From DASYPQ01 sp041488095 (GTDB lineage: Bacteria; Planctomycetota; UBA1135; GCA-002686595), in contig JBGPOP010000012.1 in assembly GCA_041488095.1 (NCBI GenBank), forward strand, positions 51,717 to 115,716: DNA of 64,000 nt, written 5' to 3'. The translations under genes and the position numbers were made by a program. Shown here piece by piece: positions 37,937 through 46,712 of the stretch. The notes beneath the pieces are model-generated. The model searched no databases. It was not told the DNA's origin and saw only the letters and a list, made by a program, of their open reading frames with translations. Each line of letters opens with the position of its first letter. The stretch's first letter is position 1.

Positions 37937-39883
37937 CTAGACCCCGAACTGCCGGTGCAGCCAGCGCGGCCGGCTGAAATCCCAGTGCCGCTCGACCATG
38001 GCCGAGACGAGCACCGGGTAGATCGCCTCGATCGCTCGCGCGGTCTCGTCGTCGATCCCGACGGCGGCGGCGTAGCTCGCGAGCGCCTCGCGTTCGTGGT
38101 CCCGCAGGCCGGTCCGATCGCGCACGATCCACCAGGCTTTGCGCGCGGGGATCGCGTGCTCCTGCACGAGGTCGTGCACGATCAGGTGGAGGAGGTCCTG
38201 ATAGGGGAGGAACTCGTCCTCGGCCGCGCTCCAGTCGAGGTAGCCGATCACGCCCCCGTCCTGGCCGACCTGGACGTGCTTGGCGCGCAGGTCGGCGTGA
38301 TGGAAGACGCGCGGGATCGTCTTGCCGACGAGGCGCTCGCGGGCCTCCGCGCGAAGCCGCTCGATCGCCGCAAGGGTCGAGGGGACGGCGGCGAAGTGCG
38401 CGGCCAGGTCGAAGCGCGATCCGACGATCTCCTCGAAGTCCTCCGCGGTGAAGCGGGCAGCCGGACGGACCACGAGACGCGCGAAGTGCGCGGAGACGTC
38501 GGCGAGCATGCGCCCGGCGCGACCGCGGTCTTCGATGACCTGCGGCGCGGACCAGCCGGGCAGGCGGCGCTCGCAGGTGAGCAGCACGCCGTCCGCGCGT
38601 CCGTGGAAGAGCGGCTCGGGCGCGGGCAGCTCGGGAAAGCGGCGCCGGATCCTCTCGAGCACCTCGAAGTGCCGCGCGGCCTGCGGGACGTTGGTCGGGT
38701 TGAGCGGCAGGTGCAGCGTCCAGCGCCCCCGGCCGTCCTCCTCACGGTCCTCGGGAACGCGGGTGTGGACGATGGCGCAGTTGCCGCGCGTGGCGACGAG
38801 CTGGTCGATCTCGGGCCGGGGCTCGCCGGTGCGCTCGGCGATCTCGTCGAGGATGCGCTCGATCCGCGGCGCGCGCCCGGCGGCCGCAACCCGCGCGGCC
38901 AGGACGGCGAAGGACGGCGCGAGCACGGGGAACAAGCCCGCGCGCTGCGCGAGGAGCTTCAAGCGGTTCCGGCGCTCCATCGGCCCGATCGTCAGCGCGG
39001 GCCGCAGCGCGTCGAGGGCGACGACGTGCGTGAAATCGGCCGCATGCGGGTAGAGCGCGTAGGCCCGCGGCGGCGCGAAGCCAGGACCGACGATCTCGCG
39101 CCGCATCCGGGGGAGGCTTTTTTCGCCCTCGAGAGGCCGCATCGCCGAGAACGCGTACTCGACCGGTCCGGGCACGTAGTGGATGCCGCGCCGACCTGTG
39201 GCCCGCTTGTAGCCCAGCCGGTTGTTGGTGATCCACAGCACCTCGCTGCGGGTGACGCGCCGGCATTCCTCGAGGCCGAACGCGAAGGCCGGGCTCGCCC
39301 CGGGGAAACCGCCTTCCCGGACGACGACGTCGAAGCTCTGGTCGATGAAGGGAAGGATCGGCGAGTCGCCTCCCACGAAGCTGGAGGTCAGGCCGGGGCT
39401 GTGGGCGTGGTTGCGATAGTTCCCGAAGCGCACGCGCTCGGGCGATGGGTCGAGCACGGTCACGCGGAATCCCGCTTGGGTGAGCGCGGTCACGGTTCCC
39501 GACAGGGCGTTGCCGACGAAGAGCAGCGCGCCGCCGCGGGCGAAGAGCAGCGGGAACCACGCTCCACGGCCTTCGTGGACGATCTGCATGAGCCGGTCGG
39601 CGGTGGTCTCGTCGAGCGCGAGCAGGGTCTCCTCGAACACGACCTTGAAGGGTCGGCCCTGCTCCTGCGCGCGGAAGATCGGTTCGAAGACGGAGGTCGG
39701 GAGGGGAGCGGGTTCGACAGGATAATCGAGGTGCAGGCGCAGGTCGAAGAGACCGTGCAGGCGCGGGAAGCCGGACGTGCGCGAAGGGCAGGAGAAGCGC
39801 GCGAGGCAGGTGAGGCGTCCGAGATCGGAGTCCTCGAGGACCCCGCCGCAGGCGGGACAGCGCAGGATGTTCAGAGCGTTCAT
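37937..39883 (-). CDS. Methyltransferase fused to an APH-type kinase-like domain
   Basis: 648 residues in three parts. Residues 5-35 form a Trm112-like zinc ribbon (CPACGG, then LTC and FSCP). Residues about 60-330 are a class I methyltransferase-like region with LLFVGNALSGTVTALTQAGF and VTVLDPSPERVRFGN, then SFDVVVREGG. From about 360 to 648 is an aminoglycoside-phosphotransferase/choline-kinase-like fold with FHHADLRAKHVQ (in place of HGDLxxxN) near 525 and GYLDWSAAEDEFLPYQDL near 545. The Brenner motif keeps the Asp, but Asn is replaced by His, so activity is uncertain. The ATG overlaps the upstream membrane-protein stop. The combination was not recognised as a named family. Confidence 0.7.
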   Translation of the reverse strand: MNALNILRCPACGGVLEDSDLGRLTCLARFSCPSRTSGFPRLHGLFDLRLHLDYPVEPAPLPTSVFEPIFRAQEQGRPFKVVFEETLLALDETTADRLMQIVHEGRGAWFPLLFARGGALLFVGNALSGTVTALTQAGFRVTVLDPSPERVRFGNYRNHAHSPGLTSSFVGGDSPILPFIDQSFDVVVREGGFPGASPAFAFGLEECRRVTRSEVLWITNNRLGYKRATGRRGIHYVPGPVEYAFSAMRPLEGEKSLPRMRREIVGPGFAPPRAYALYPHAADFTHVVALDALRPALTIGPMERRNRLKLLAQRAGLFPVLAPSFAVLAARVAAAGRAPRIERILDEIAERTGEPRPEIDQLVATRGNCAIVHTRVPEDREEDGRGRWTLHLPLNPTNVPQAARHFEVLERIRRRFPELPAPEPLFHGRADGVLLTCERRLPGWSAPQVIEDRGRAGRMLADVSAHFARLVVRPAARFTAEDFEEIVGSRFDLAAHFAAVPSTLAAIERLRAEARERLVGKTIPRVFHHADLRAKHVQVGQDGGVIGYLDWSAAEDEFLPYQDLLHLIVHDLVQEHAIPARKAWWIVRDRTGLRDHEREALASYAAAVGIDDETARAIEAIYPVLVSAMVERHWDFSRPRWLHRQFGV

Positions 39884-41070
39884 CGCCGGACAGCTCCGGT
39901 GGTCGGCTCGGTGCCGACCGCGGGGCGCGGATCTGCCGCCAGGGGTCGCTCCGCGGGAGCGAACACGAGCCCGCACTCGAGGGCGATCATCGGCGCGAGG
40001 GGCAGGAGCGCGGAGGAGAGGGCGGAGAGCGAGGACAGCTCGCCGCGCGAGGCGAGCGGGAAGAGGCAGAGGAGCACGGCATCGCGCACGGCAGCGCTCT
40101 CCGTCCGGGTGGGATCGATCGATCCGGCGGTGGCGGTCGCGGGCGCTCGATCGCGGTCCCGCGCATCGGCGAGCCTCTTGCGCATCGCGAGCGCCATCGC
40201 GACGACCACTGCGACGGCCGCGGTGATGGGCGAAAGAGCGGGCTCGGCGGAGGATACGGCGTCGAGACGGTTCCAGCCGAGCGCCGCGCAGGGAGCGAAG
40301 ACCGCCGCGGCGAAAAGAGCGATCGACTTGCGCGAGGGCTCCGCCGTGTGAAGCCACAGCGCAAAGAGGCCCGCCGCGCCGAAGAGCGCCTCGCGCGGAC
40401 CGAGGAGCGCGCTCCCGGCGAAGGCGATGACCGAGAGCGCCGCCGCGCGGCGGTCGCCGCGGCGCAGCCAGACTCCCGCGAAGGCCGCGCCGGAGCCCAT
40501 GCAGAGAGCGAGGGGGATCGTTCGTGCGCGCGAGTAGATGAGCGCGGCGGCGAGGACCAGCGCGAGCGCGAGGACGGCGAGCGACCTCCCGAGCGGCGCG
40601 CGGCGCGCGGCGGAGAGTCCGAAGCGGCACAGAGCGAGCAAGGCCAGGGCGTCGGCGAGGAGGAATGGGAGCTTGGAGTCGACCGGGGTGTCTCCGTGGA
40701 AGGCGGCCGCGGCGACGGCGAGCGGAGCGATGACAGCGAGGGCGCGCGAGCTCGGTCCCGGGGACTCGGCGAGCGGCTCGTGGCGGGGGACCATCGCTCC
40801 CGGAAGGGTGATCCAGCGCGCGAGAGCGAGCAGCAGCCAGGGCGCGAGGAGCGCCGGGTGTGCGGGATGGATTCCGGAGAGATCGCCGAGCTGGGATTCG
40901 ATGCCCTGCACGACGGTGCCGAGCAGGTGGCTCGCGGCCCACGTCGCCGGGAGATCCCGGAAGCCGTGTCGGCCAGGGAGGCCGGGCGGAAGCAACGAGA
41001 GGAGCACGCGTCCGACGAACGCGATCTCGGCCAGCGATGCGAGCGCTTCGAGAGCGTCGTGGGGGATCAT
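39880..41070 (-). CDS. Multipass membrane protein, function unknown
   Basis: 396 residues with about ten hydrophobic segments, for example LLAPWLLLALARWITL, ALAVIAPLAVAAAAF, LAVLALALVLAAALIYS, ALFGAAGLFALWL, SIALFAAAVFAPCAALGW and ITAAVAVVVAMALAM, with a conserved-looking HPAHPALLAPW. The arrangement resembles glycan-polymerase or dolichyl-mannosyltransferase-type membrane enzymes, but no motif proves it. The start at 41070 was chosen over 41121 because the extra residues are charged. The stop overlaps the methyltransferase-kinase start, so the pair is co-translated and probably works together. Confidence 0.65.
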   Translation of the reverse strand: MIPHDALEALASLAEIAFVGRVLLSLLPPGLPGRHGFRDLPATWAASHLLGTVVQGIESQLGDLSGIHPAHPALLAPWLLLALARWITLPGAMVPRHEPLAESPGPSSRALAVIAPLAVAAAAFHGDTPVDSKLPFLLADALALLALCRFGLSAARRAPLGRSLAVLALALVLAAALIYSRARTIPLALCMGSGAAFAGVWLRRGDRRAAALSVIAFAGSALLGPREALFGAAGLFALWLHTAEPSRKSIALFAAAVFAPCAALGWNRLDAVSSAEPALSPITAAVAVVVAMALAMRKRLADARDRDRAPATATAGSIDPTRTESAAVRDAVLLCLFPLASRGELSSLSALSSALLPLAPMIALECGLVFAPAERPLAADPRPAVGTEPTTGAVRR

Positions 41071-41186
41071 CGGGTGCGGGGCTTCGCGACCATCCTCCTG
41101 CGCGGCGCGGTGGGAGCGCAAGAGTAGCGAGGCAGGAAGTCGTCGCGATCTCGCGGGGCGGGTCGGTGGCGGAACGGGGGCGCTGA

Positions 41187-41225
41187 AAAGGGGAAGAGCC
41201 GACGTCGCGGGGACGCCGGCTCTTC
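41187..41225 (-). terminator. Terminator of the minus-strand secreted-protein gene
   Basis: A 14-bp stem with one mismatch (41193-41206 with 41212-41225, GAAGAGCCG arms) and a five-base loop. In the minus direction it is followed by CCCCTTTTC. It lies 46 bases past the stop at 41271 and ahead of the membrane-protein gene. Confidence 0.6.
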
Positions 41226-41270
41226 ACACCTTCCGTCTGTCTAGGTTCCTGTCACGGAGTCAGCCGACTC

Positions 41271-41840
41271 TCACATCGGCGTGATCTTGCTTTGCACCCA
41301 CGGGCTGAGAGTCGATCGCGGGACTGCGATCGGGGGCATCGGAGGCGCGGTTGCGGCTTCCGTGCCCGAGCCTGTGCTCGCCAAACCCGCCGGGAGGAAG
41401 CTGCCCTGCGGTGGGAGCAGCGTGACCTCGCAGCCCAGTTGTTGCCAGGTCACGAGTCCCGACGCTGCGGGTACGGTCCACAGGCTCTGGTCGACTGATC
41501 CCGCAGGGAGGGCGAGAACGTGCTCGCCGCTCGTCGTCATGACGCCGCCGCGCAGCGAGACGACCTCGAGCATCACCCCGTCCAAGGCCTGCGGCGCGAA
41601 GTCGTACTGGACGATGCCGCCCGGAGGCAGCGTGACGAGGACCGGCGTGGGCACTCCCGCCGCGCCGAACACGAGCAGTTGATTGACGTTGGAGAAGTTG
41701 CGGCTGCGGAACGAGGTCGCGGTGACGTAGGTTCCCACCTCGACCGGCGCCTGGTCCGGCTTCATCTGAGCGGAGATCTCGAGAGGATCCGAGACGGGAA
41801 TCGCGATGCAGGTGATGGCCGCGAGTACGCTCGACAGCAT
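41271..41840 (-). CDS. Hypothetical secreted protein
   Basis: 189 residues with a short signal-like N-terminus (SSVLAAITCIAIPVS). The body is predicted beta-rich: VEVGTYVTATSFRSRNFSNV, LLVFGAAGVPTPVLVTLPPGG, FAPQALDGVMLEVVSL. The tail is Pro/Ala/Ser-rich. AAGGAG stands six bases before the ATG. No family recognised. It lies downstream of the CHAT gene on the same strand with a 162-base gap and has its own terminator, so it may be the last gene of that unit or a separate one. Confidence 0.6.
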   Translation of the reverse strand: MLSSVLAAITCIAIPVSDPLEISAQMKPDQAPVEVGTYVTATSFRSRNFSNVNQLLVFGAAGVPTPVLVTLPPGGIVQYDFAPQALDGVMLEVVSLRGGVMTTSGEHVLALPAGSVDQSLWTVPAASGLVTWQQLGCEVTLLPPQGSFLPAGLASTGSGTEAATAPPMPPIAVPRSTLSPWVQSKITPM

Positions 41841-42002
41841 GTGAACTCCTTCCGTTCGTGCGCCGAGCGCTCGGCTCGGTAAGCGCCTGTATCGGGAGGA
41901 GCAGAGCCGCCTCTTGAGGTCGGATGGAAAGTTCGATCAGGTCGGGTAGCCACCGACGACCGACCGAGAAACATTTTCCCGTCCCCAGGACGGGCGGCGG
42001 GA

Positions 42003-44585
42003 TCAATCCCGGCCGATCAGCCGAAACGCAGCCCAATCAGCCGCCGGGAGGCCTGCAGAGCGCAGTGCTGCTCTCGCGCTCGTTGCCGCTTCCGAAGGCC
42101 GCTCGCCGGCGATGAGAGCGCGGTGGAATTCCTCCGCGAAGCGGCGTGCGGCTTGGTCTTCCACGGGCCAGAGCGTGACCAGCAGGTTGCGGGTCCCGGA
42201 TTCCAGGAAGGCGCGGGCGAGGCCTTGCAGACCCTGGGCGTCGAGGAATCGACCCTCGGCCGTTTCGCAGGCGGCAAGAACGGCGAGCGGCAACTGCGGC
42301 CTGGACTCCAGGATCTCGCCTGCACAGAACACGTCGTCTCCCGACAGCTCCAAGCCGACGTCGGCAAGTCGACCCTCCGCTCCCCCGCAGCCGTGCCTCA
42401 AGTGCGTAGCGATGTGCATCGGCGCGCGACTCTGCAGCGCAGCCGCGAGGGACTGGCGGTCGAAGGCCGAGCCCACCCGAAGTCGCACGCCGGGAACCTC
42501 GGTGTCGCCGGCCTGAACGGTCTTCCCACTCGGAATGCTCTCCACCGAAGTCGTCTTGTGCAATGCCGCGATGGCTACGAGCTCCTCGCTCGCGCCTGGG
42601 AGCAAAGAGCGGCCTGCGGAGTCCACCGGACTGCCCAGTACATTCCAGTTCGCCAGGTCCCGCGGCGCGACTGGGGCACCAGGCTCGCCGTCGGGGAGAC
42701 CGGGGAGGACCAGCGGAACCACGCGTTCGTTCCGGCAGAGGAACTCGAGAGGCAGGCGCTCGAGGGGTCCGTGCACGAGGAAGAGCACGCGCTTGCGGCC
42801 GGATCCGCCCAGACTCGCGATGCGCGCCGCGATTCTCTGCGGAAGAATCTCGGCGCCGATCTGGGAGGCGAGCCGCTCGGCCAGGACGCCGTCGCTCCCT
42901 CGGATCGCCTCATTCAGCCGCCTCACCGCTGCTTCGATTGCCCTGAGCCCATGGTGGATCGGCACGGCTTCCGAGCTACCGTCCGGCGCGACGTGCGCCA
43001 CCACGGTCGAGTCGGCACCCACGACCCAGGTGACCAAGCCCAAGTCCATGGAATGTGCCCACGAGAGAAGGTTCTCGGTCGAGATCTCGACATTCGCACC
43101 GTTCGCCTTGCGCAGCGACCAAGACTGCCAGCTCTCGATCGCGCGCGCAGCTTCCAGATGGTCACCGATACGTCCCCGTGCTTCGGCGAGGAGAGCCAAC
43201 GTGTTCAGCCCGACCGGCCCGCCGAGCACGCTCGTCGCCGCGCCGATGGAATCGCGTTGAATTGCAAGGCGCGCTTGCATCTGCCCGCTGATTCGCAGCG
43301 CGCGATCGAGGTTCCGGATGGCTTCGCCCGACTGCCCGAGCCTTAACGCCGCGTCGCCGCAAAGCTGGAGCGCGAGGGTCTCTTCGTACGGGTAGATGTC
43401 CTTCCGGAATTCAGGTTTCGAGAGTTGCTCAAGGACCCTCTCGGCGTTTCCCGCGCGCAGATCGACGGACGCCATCCCGAGAGTCACGACCCGGCTTAGG
43501 GGAAGCGGCTGAGCCAGGGCGTACTGCTCTCGTGCCCCATTCAGGTTACCTTGGCGCAGGAGGGCGCCACCGAGCAGAACGTGCCACTGGCCCAGGTCGG
43601 AAGGGGTTGATGGACGGTGGCCCAGGAGGAACTGAGATGAGGATTCGGCCAAGTCCTCATTTTCCAGCAGCAGGGCCTGTTCTCTGACGAGGAGCCAGCT
43701 TTCAGCCAGAGTACGGAACGATGCCAACTGATCCAGGAGCAAGTGCAGTTCGGGATAATCGCCAGCCTCCTTCGCGAGGTCGATGAGACCCTGAAACGCC
43801 ATCTCCTGCCTATCAGGTCTGCGCAGTCGACGAGCGAGCGCAAGGCAATCTCTAAAGGCGCGACGGGCCAGTACACTCTCGCCGGCGACCATGTGCAGGT
43901 ACCCGAGAAGCCACATCGGCTGAAGACGCGGCGTGAGCATGCCGCACTTCTGGAACCCGGAGAGGCTCGCGAGTGCATCTTCTCGAGCCGAAGCTAGGAG
44001 TTCTCGGCGTCCCTCTTCGTCAAGGCTGTAATCGCTTCTGAGCCGGTCTGTTTCGATCACTGCGCAAGAACTCAACGCAGAAGCGCCCGGAAAGACATCA
44101 GGCTGGCGGAGCGAACGCTCGGCGATCGCGCGGAATTGCTCCACAACAGGGCCACGGAGGATCGTCCAATCTTCGTCGTTCTGGCCCTCGTTCCAAGGCG
44201 TTGGCCTCTTCGTCATGATCTCGTCGTACCGAGCCTGCTCTTCCAGTCCGCGCGCGCGATCCTCCGGCGACATCCCAACATAGAACGTCAGGATGTCCTT
44301 CCCGTCGCAGCGGTCGTGCACGTTGCACAACCTCTCGGCCAACTCGCGCATCGCGGGTACGACGCTCTCGTCGTTTCCACGCAGCCTCCCGAGCAGGCCG
44401 TTAAACTCCGCGATGTCTGCCTCGACACTCGGTCCCGCAACGGGACCCTTCCCCTGCGTCGCAACCGAACTGGCGATGGGCTCGCGGCCACGCGCTTGCG
44501 ACCCCGCCGGCCGCAGTCCGTTCGACAGCACGATCAGCAGCCCGATTCCCAGGCTGCCCAAACCGACTCGCTCAGCGCGAGCCAT
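42003..44585 (-). CDS. TPR-CHAT caspase-like protease
   Basis: 860 residues. One N-terminal hydrophobic segment (SLGIGLLIVLSNGL, about 10-25) suggests membrane anchoring. Residues about 200-520 are helical TPR-like repeats (RRAFRDCLALARRLRRPDRQ, HVLLGGALLRQGNLNGAREQYALAQ, LQLCGDAALRLGQSGEAIRNLDRALRI). The C-terminal CHAT domain has the caspase-like dyad His728 in MHIATHLRHG and Cys773 in VLAACETAEGRF, plus the end GLPAADWAAFRLIGRD. Both catalytic residues are present. The gene starts four bases after a putative anti-sigma factor gene in an ECF sigma operon. CHAT proteases include the TPR-CHAT subunit of Craspase and separase relatives. Confidence 0.85.
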   Translation of the reverse strand: MARAERVGLGSLGIGLLIVLSNGLRPAGSQARGREPIASSVATQGKGPVAGPSVEADIAEFNGLLGRLRGNDESVVPAMRELAERLCNVHDRCDGKDILTFYVGMSPEDRARGLEEQARYDEIMTKRPTPWNEGQNDEDWTILRGPVVEQFRAIAERSLRQPDVFPGASALSSCAVIETDRLRSDYSLDEEGRRELLASAREDALASLSGFQKCGMLTPRLQPMWLLGYLHMVAGESVLARRAFRDCLALARRLRRPDRQEMAFQGLIDLAKEAGDYPELHLLLDQLASFRTLAESWLLVREQALLLENEDLAESSSQFLLGHRPSTPSDLGQWHVLLGGALLRQGNLNGAREQYALAQPLPLSRVVTLGMASVDLRAGNAERVLEQLSKPEFRKDIYPYEETLALQLCGDAALRLGQSGEAIRNLDRALRISGQMQARLAIQRDSIGAATSVLGGPVGLNTLALLAEARGRIGDHLEAARAIESWQSWSLRKANGANVEISTENLLSWAHSMDLGLVTWVVGADSTVVAHVAPDGSSEAVPIHHGLRAIEAAVRRLNEAIRGSDGVLAERLASQIGAEILPQRIAARIASLGGSGRKRVLFLVHGPLERLPLEFLCRNERVVPLVLPGLPDGEPGAPVAPRDLANWNVLGSPVDSAGRSLLPGASEELVAIAALHKTTSVESIPSGKTVQAGDTEVPGVRLRVGSAFDRQSLAAALQSRAPMHIATHLRHGCGGAEGRLADVGLELSGDDVFCAGEILESRPQLPLAVLAACETAEGRFLDAQGLQGLARAFLESGTRNLLVTLWPVEDQAARRFAEEFHRALIAGERPSEAATSARAALRSAGLPAADWAAFRLIGRD

Positions 44586-44589
44586 GGTC

Positions 44590-45795
44590 CTAACGCCCTG
44601 GCACCTGGCCCAGGTACGTGTCGAGCTCCCGACTCGGCGGCATCGTCCGCGCGATCGCGCGCGCATCGCTGAGGTAGCCCTGCTCGTGCAGCATTCGCAC
44701 CGCCGTCAGGCTCCGCCCAGGCTCGGGGCGAGAGACGAGCTCTGCGAGCTGCTTGCACAGCTCCGCGTCCTCGACCACTTCGAAGTCGCGCGCTCCCGGC
44801 TCCTGGAGAAGGCCGCGCACGACCACGCGCAGCACCCACGTGTAGTGTCCGGGCGCCAGCTCCTCCGTCGCCTTCACGAAGGGCAACGCGCTCTCGAGCT
44901 TGACGATACTCTGCTCCACCGCCGCGAACGCGTCGTCGCCGTGCCGCGCGACGTCGACCCGGTACATCGTCGCGTTGGCCTGGGGCTCGATCTCGAACAT
45001 CAACCCTCCCGCCAGCGCAGGGAATGCCGCCTTCGCCTCCGCGGTGGCATGCAGCACGCGATCGCGCGGGAAGAACAGCGGCCCGCCCGAGCTTCCCCGC
45101 AGCAGCGGTGCCTGCGGGAAGATGAGCGTCTCCGAACCCGACGGGATCAGCGCGATCCACACCCCCAAGGCCAGGATCAGCGAGGCTGCGACCAAGAGCG
45201 GAACCAGTCGTGGCAGCGAGCGCAGCCGGCGTCGCGCGGGTCGCTTCCCGAATTCGGATCCGTCGGCCGCGTTGCGATCGCCCGAGCGGGGTCGCTCGCC
45301 ACCCGCGGTCAGGACCTCTTCCCTCGACGGAGCCTCGAGCGGGACCGGCGGCGGCGTGGCCAGCGTCTCGACGATGCCTTCGCACTCGCCGCAGCGCGCG
45401 AGGTGGCGCTCGATCTCGGACTTCCGCACGCTCGACAGCGGGCCGTAGCCGGGGCCGCGCCCGTAGTCGTACAGCTCCTCGGGGCTCGGGCAGGGTCCGG
45501 CCGGGCGCAGCGTCTGGGCGCGCGTCGCGAGCCACCGGTCGGCCCGCCGGAGCTTCGCCAGGCGCGGGCCGTGCTGCGGATGGGTCTCGATCGCGGTCAG
45601 CAGGGCCGGCGCGAGCTCGTCCCAATGAGCCAGGGCCTCCTCGGCCTTTCCGGGGTCGCGGAGGTCCTCGATGCTCAGCTGCCGGGGGTCGAAACCGGGC
45701 CCGTTCGGCGGAGCCTTCATGGTCGCGTCCGAATCCGAGGGACGGCCCGGAACCGGGTCAGCTTGGCCGGGATTTTTTTGAGGATCGGGCCTCAT
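44590..45795 (-). CDS. Putative zinc-finger anti-sigma factor, one membrane span
   Basis: 401 residues. A cytosolic N-terminal part carries a HxxxCxxC zinc-binding anti-sigma motif (ERHLARCGECEG, His131, Cys135, Cys138). One membrane helix lies at about 196-217 (RLVPLLVAASLILALGVWIA), followed by an extracytoplasmic part of about 180 residues with a beta-sandwich-like stretch (ATMYRVDVARHGDDAF, APGHYTWVLRVVV). The ATG at 45795 overlaps the sigma stop by ATGA, hence its choice; ATG 45720 is an alternative giving 376 residues. Order and topology fit a membrane anti-sigma that holds the sigma factor encoded upstream. Confidence 0.75.
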   Translation of the reverse strand: MRPDPQKNPGQADPVPGRPSDSDATMKAPPNGPGFDPRQLSIEDLRDPGKAEEALAHWDELAPALLTAIETHPQHGPRLAKLRRADRWLATRAQTLRPAGPCPSPEELYDYGRGPGYGPLSSVRKSEIERHLARCGECEGIVETLATPPPVPLEAPSREEVLTAGGERPRSGDRNAADGSEFGKRPARRRLRSLPRLVPLLVAASLILALGVWIALIPSGSETLIFPQAPLLRGSSGGPLFFPRDRVLHATAEAKAAFPALAGGLMFEIEPQANATMYRVDVARHGDDAFAAVEQSIVKLESALPFVKATEELAPGHYTWVLRVVVRGLLQEPGARDFEVVEDAELCKQLAELVSRPEPGRSLTAVRMLHEQGYLSDARAIARTMPPSRELDTYLGQVPGR

Positions 45796-46370
45796 TCCGC
45801 CGCCTTCTCCAGTGCGAAATCGTTCAGGAGCACCCGCCTCAGGGCGACCGAGGCCCTCTTCAGCCGGTACTTGGTCTGCTCGAGCGAGATGGAGAGCACC
45901 TCCGAGATCTCGCCGATTGTACGCTCGTCGACGTACCGCAGCTCCAGGAGGGCCCGCTCCTCGGCTGCCAGGGCCGCCATCCCGCGCCGGACCATGTCCC
46001 CGATCTCGTTCTCTCCCGCGAGATCGCCCGGTCCGGGGCTCAGGTCGGCCCGCTCGGGCATCCTCTCGCCGGAGGGAACCAGCTTGGGATTGCGGCGCGC
46101 GTTCTCCTTGCGCTTCAGGTCGACGCAACGACACCACGCGACGCGGTAGAGCCACGTCCCGAAGGAGCCCTTCGAGGGATCGAACGAATCCCGGTCGAGG
46201 CGCTCGAGAACGTACGTGACCACCTCGTTGTAGAGGTCGTCGCGGGCGTGTTGATCGGTCTCGAGCTGCGAGATGCAGTGATAGAAGAGGGGCCGGTAGC
46301 GCTCCATGAAGACCGCCACGGCGTCCTCCCTCTTGTCGCGCAGGGCGGCTACCAGGTCTTGGTCGTCCAA
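45792..46370 (-). CDS. ECF-type RNA polymerase sigma factor
   Basis: 192 residues with sigma region 2 at about 15-85 (YNEVVTYVLERLDRDS, GTWLYRVAWCRCVDLKRKE) and region 4 at about 125-185 (LLELRYVDERTIGEISEVLS, then LEQTKYRLKRASVALRR). There is no region 1 or 3, as in extracytoplasmic-function sigmas. The start is a TTG (MDDQDLVAAL); GAGGGG lies upstream. First gene of the sigma/anti-sigma/CHAT operon, divergent from the thiolase gene. It probably directs transcription of its own operon and an unknown regulon. Confidence 0.88.
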   Translation of the reverse strand: MDDQDLVAALRDKREDAVAVFMERYRPLFYHCISQLETDQHARDDLYNEVVTYVLERLDRDSFDPSKGSFGTWLYRVAWCRCVDLKRKENARRNPKLVPSGERMPERADLSPGPGDLAGENEIGDMVRRGMAALAAEERALLELRYVDERTIGEISEVLSISLEQTKYRLKRASVALRRVLLNDFALEKAAE

Positions 46371-46712
46371 TGAGTCGAGGCCCCTCGGGCGGCGCGCCCC
46401 CAGGGGGCGATGGAGCGAGCCGATGATTGGGGATACCCCGCTTTCGCGCAGGTTGCAAGGAAGGGCAGCCGATCTGGCCTCTTCCCACGTCCCTACTAGC
46501 TGTCAGGAGCCTGGGGGATGCCGTTTGAAGGTAGCTTGACGCCCGCCCGGCGTCCCGATGTGCTTCCACGGCCTAGGCCCGGCCGCCCGCGTTCCTTATA
46601 TTGGTCGCCCGGCTTCGTGGAGCGCCTTCCGCGCGAAGTCCGGAGCGCCCGCGGACGGCCAGTCGAGACCGCGGCGTCGTTCCCCCCCTGCCTCGACACC
46701 GGAGCGTAGCTC
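46371..46712. other. Divergent intergenic region, sigma operon and thiolase operon
   Basis: 342 bases without a gene, between the minus-strand sigma operon and the plus-strand acyl-CoA operon. Both promoters must lie here. TTGACG at 46536-46541 and TATATT at 46597-46602 are noticeable but not correctly spaced as one promoter. GGAG at 46701-46704 is the thiolase ribosome site. No hairpin or riboswitch was recognised. Confidence 0.5.

Noticed and set aside
46536..46602. TTGACG and TATATT as a sigma-70 promoter for the thiolase operon
   Set aside because: They are 55 bases apart, far from the 16-18 needed, and neither has a suitable partner box.
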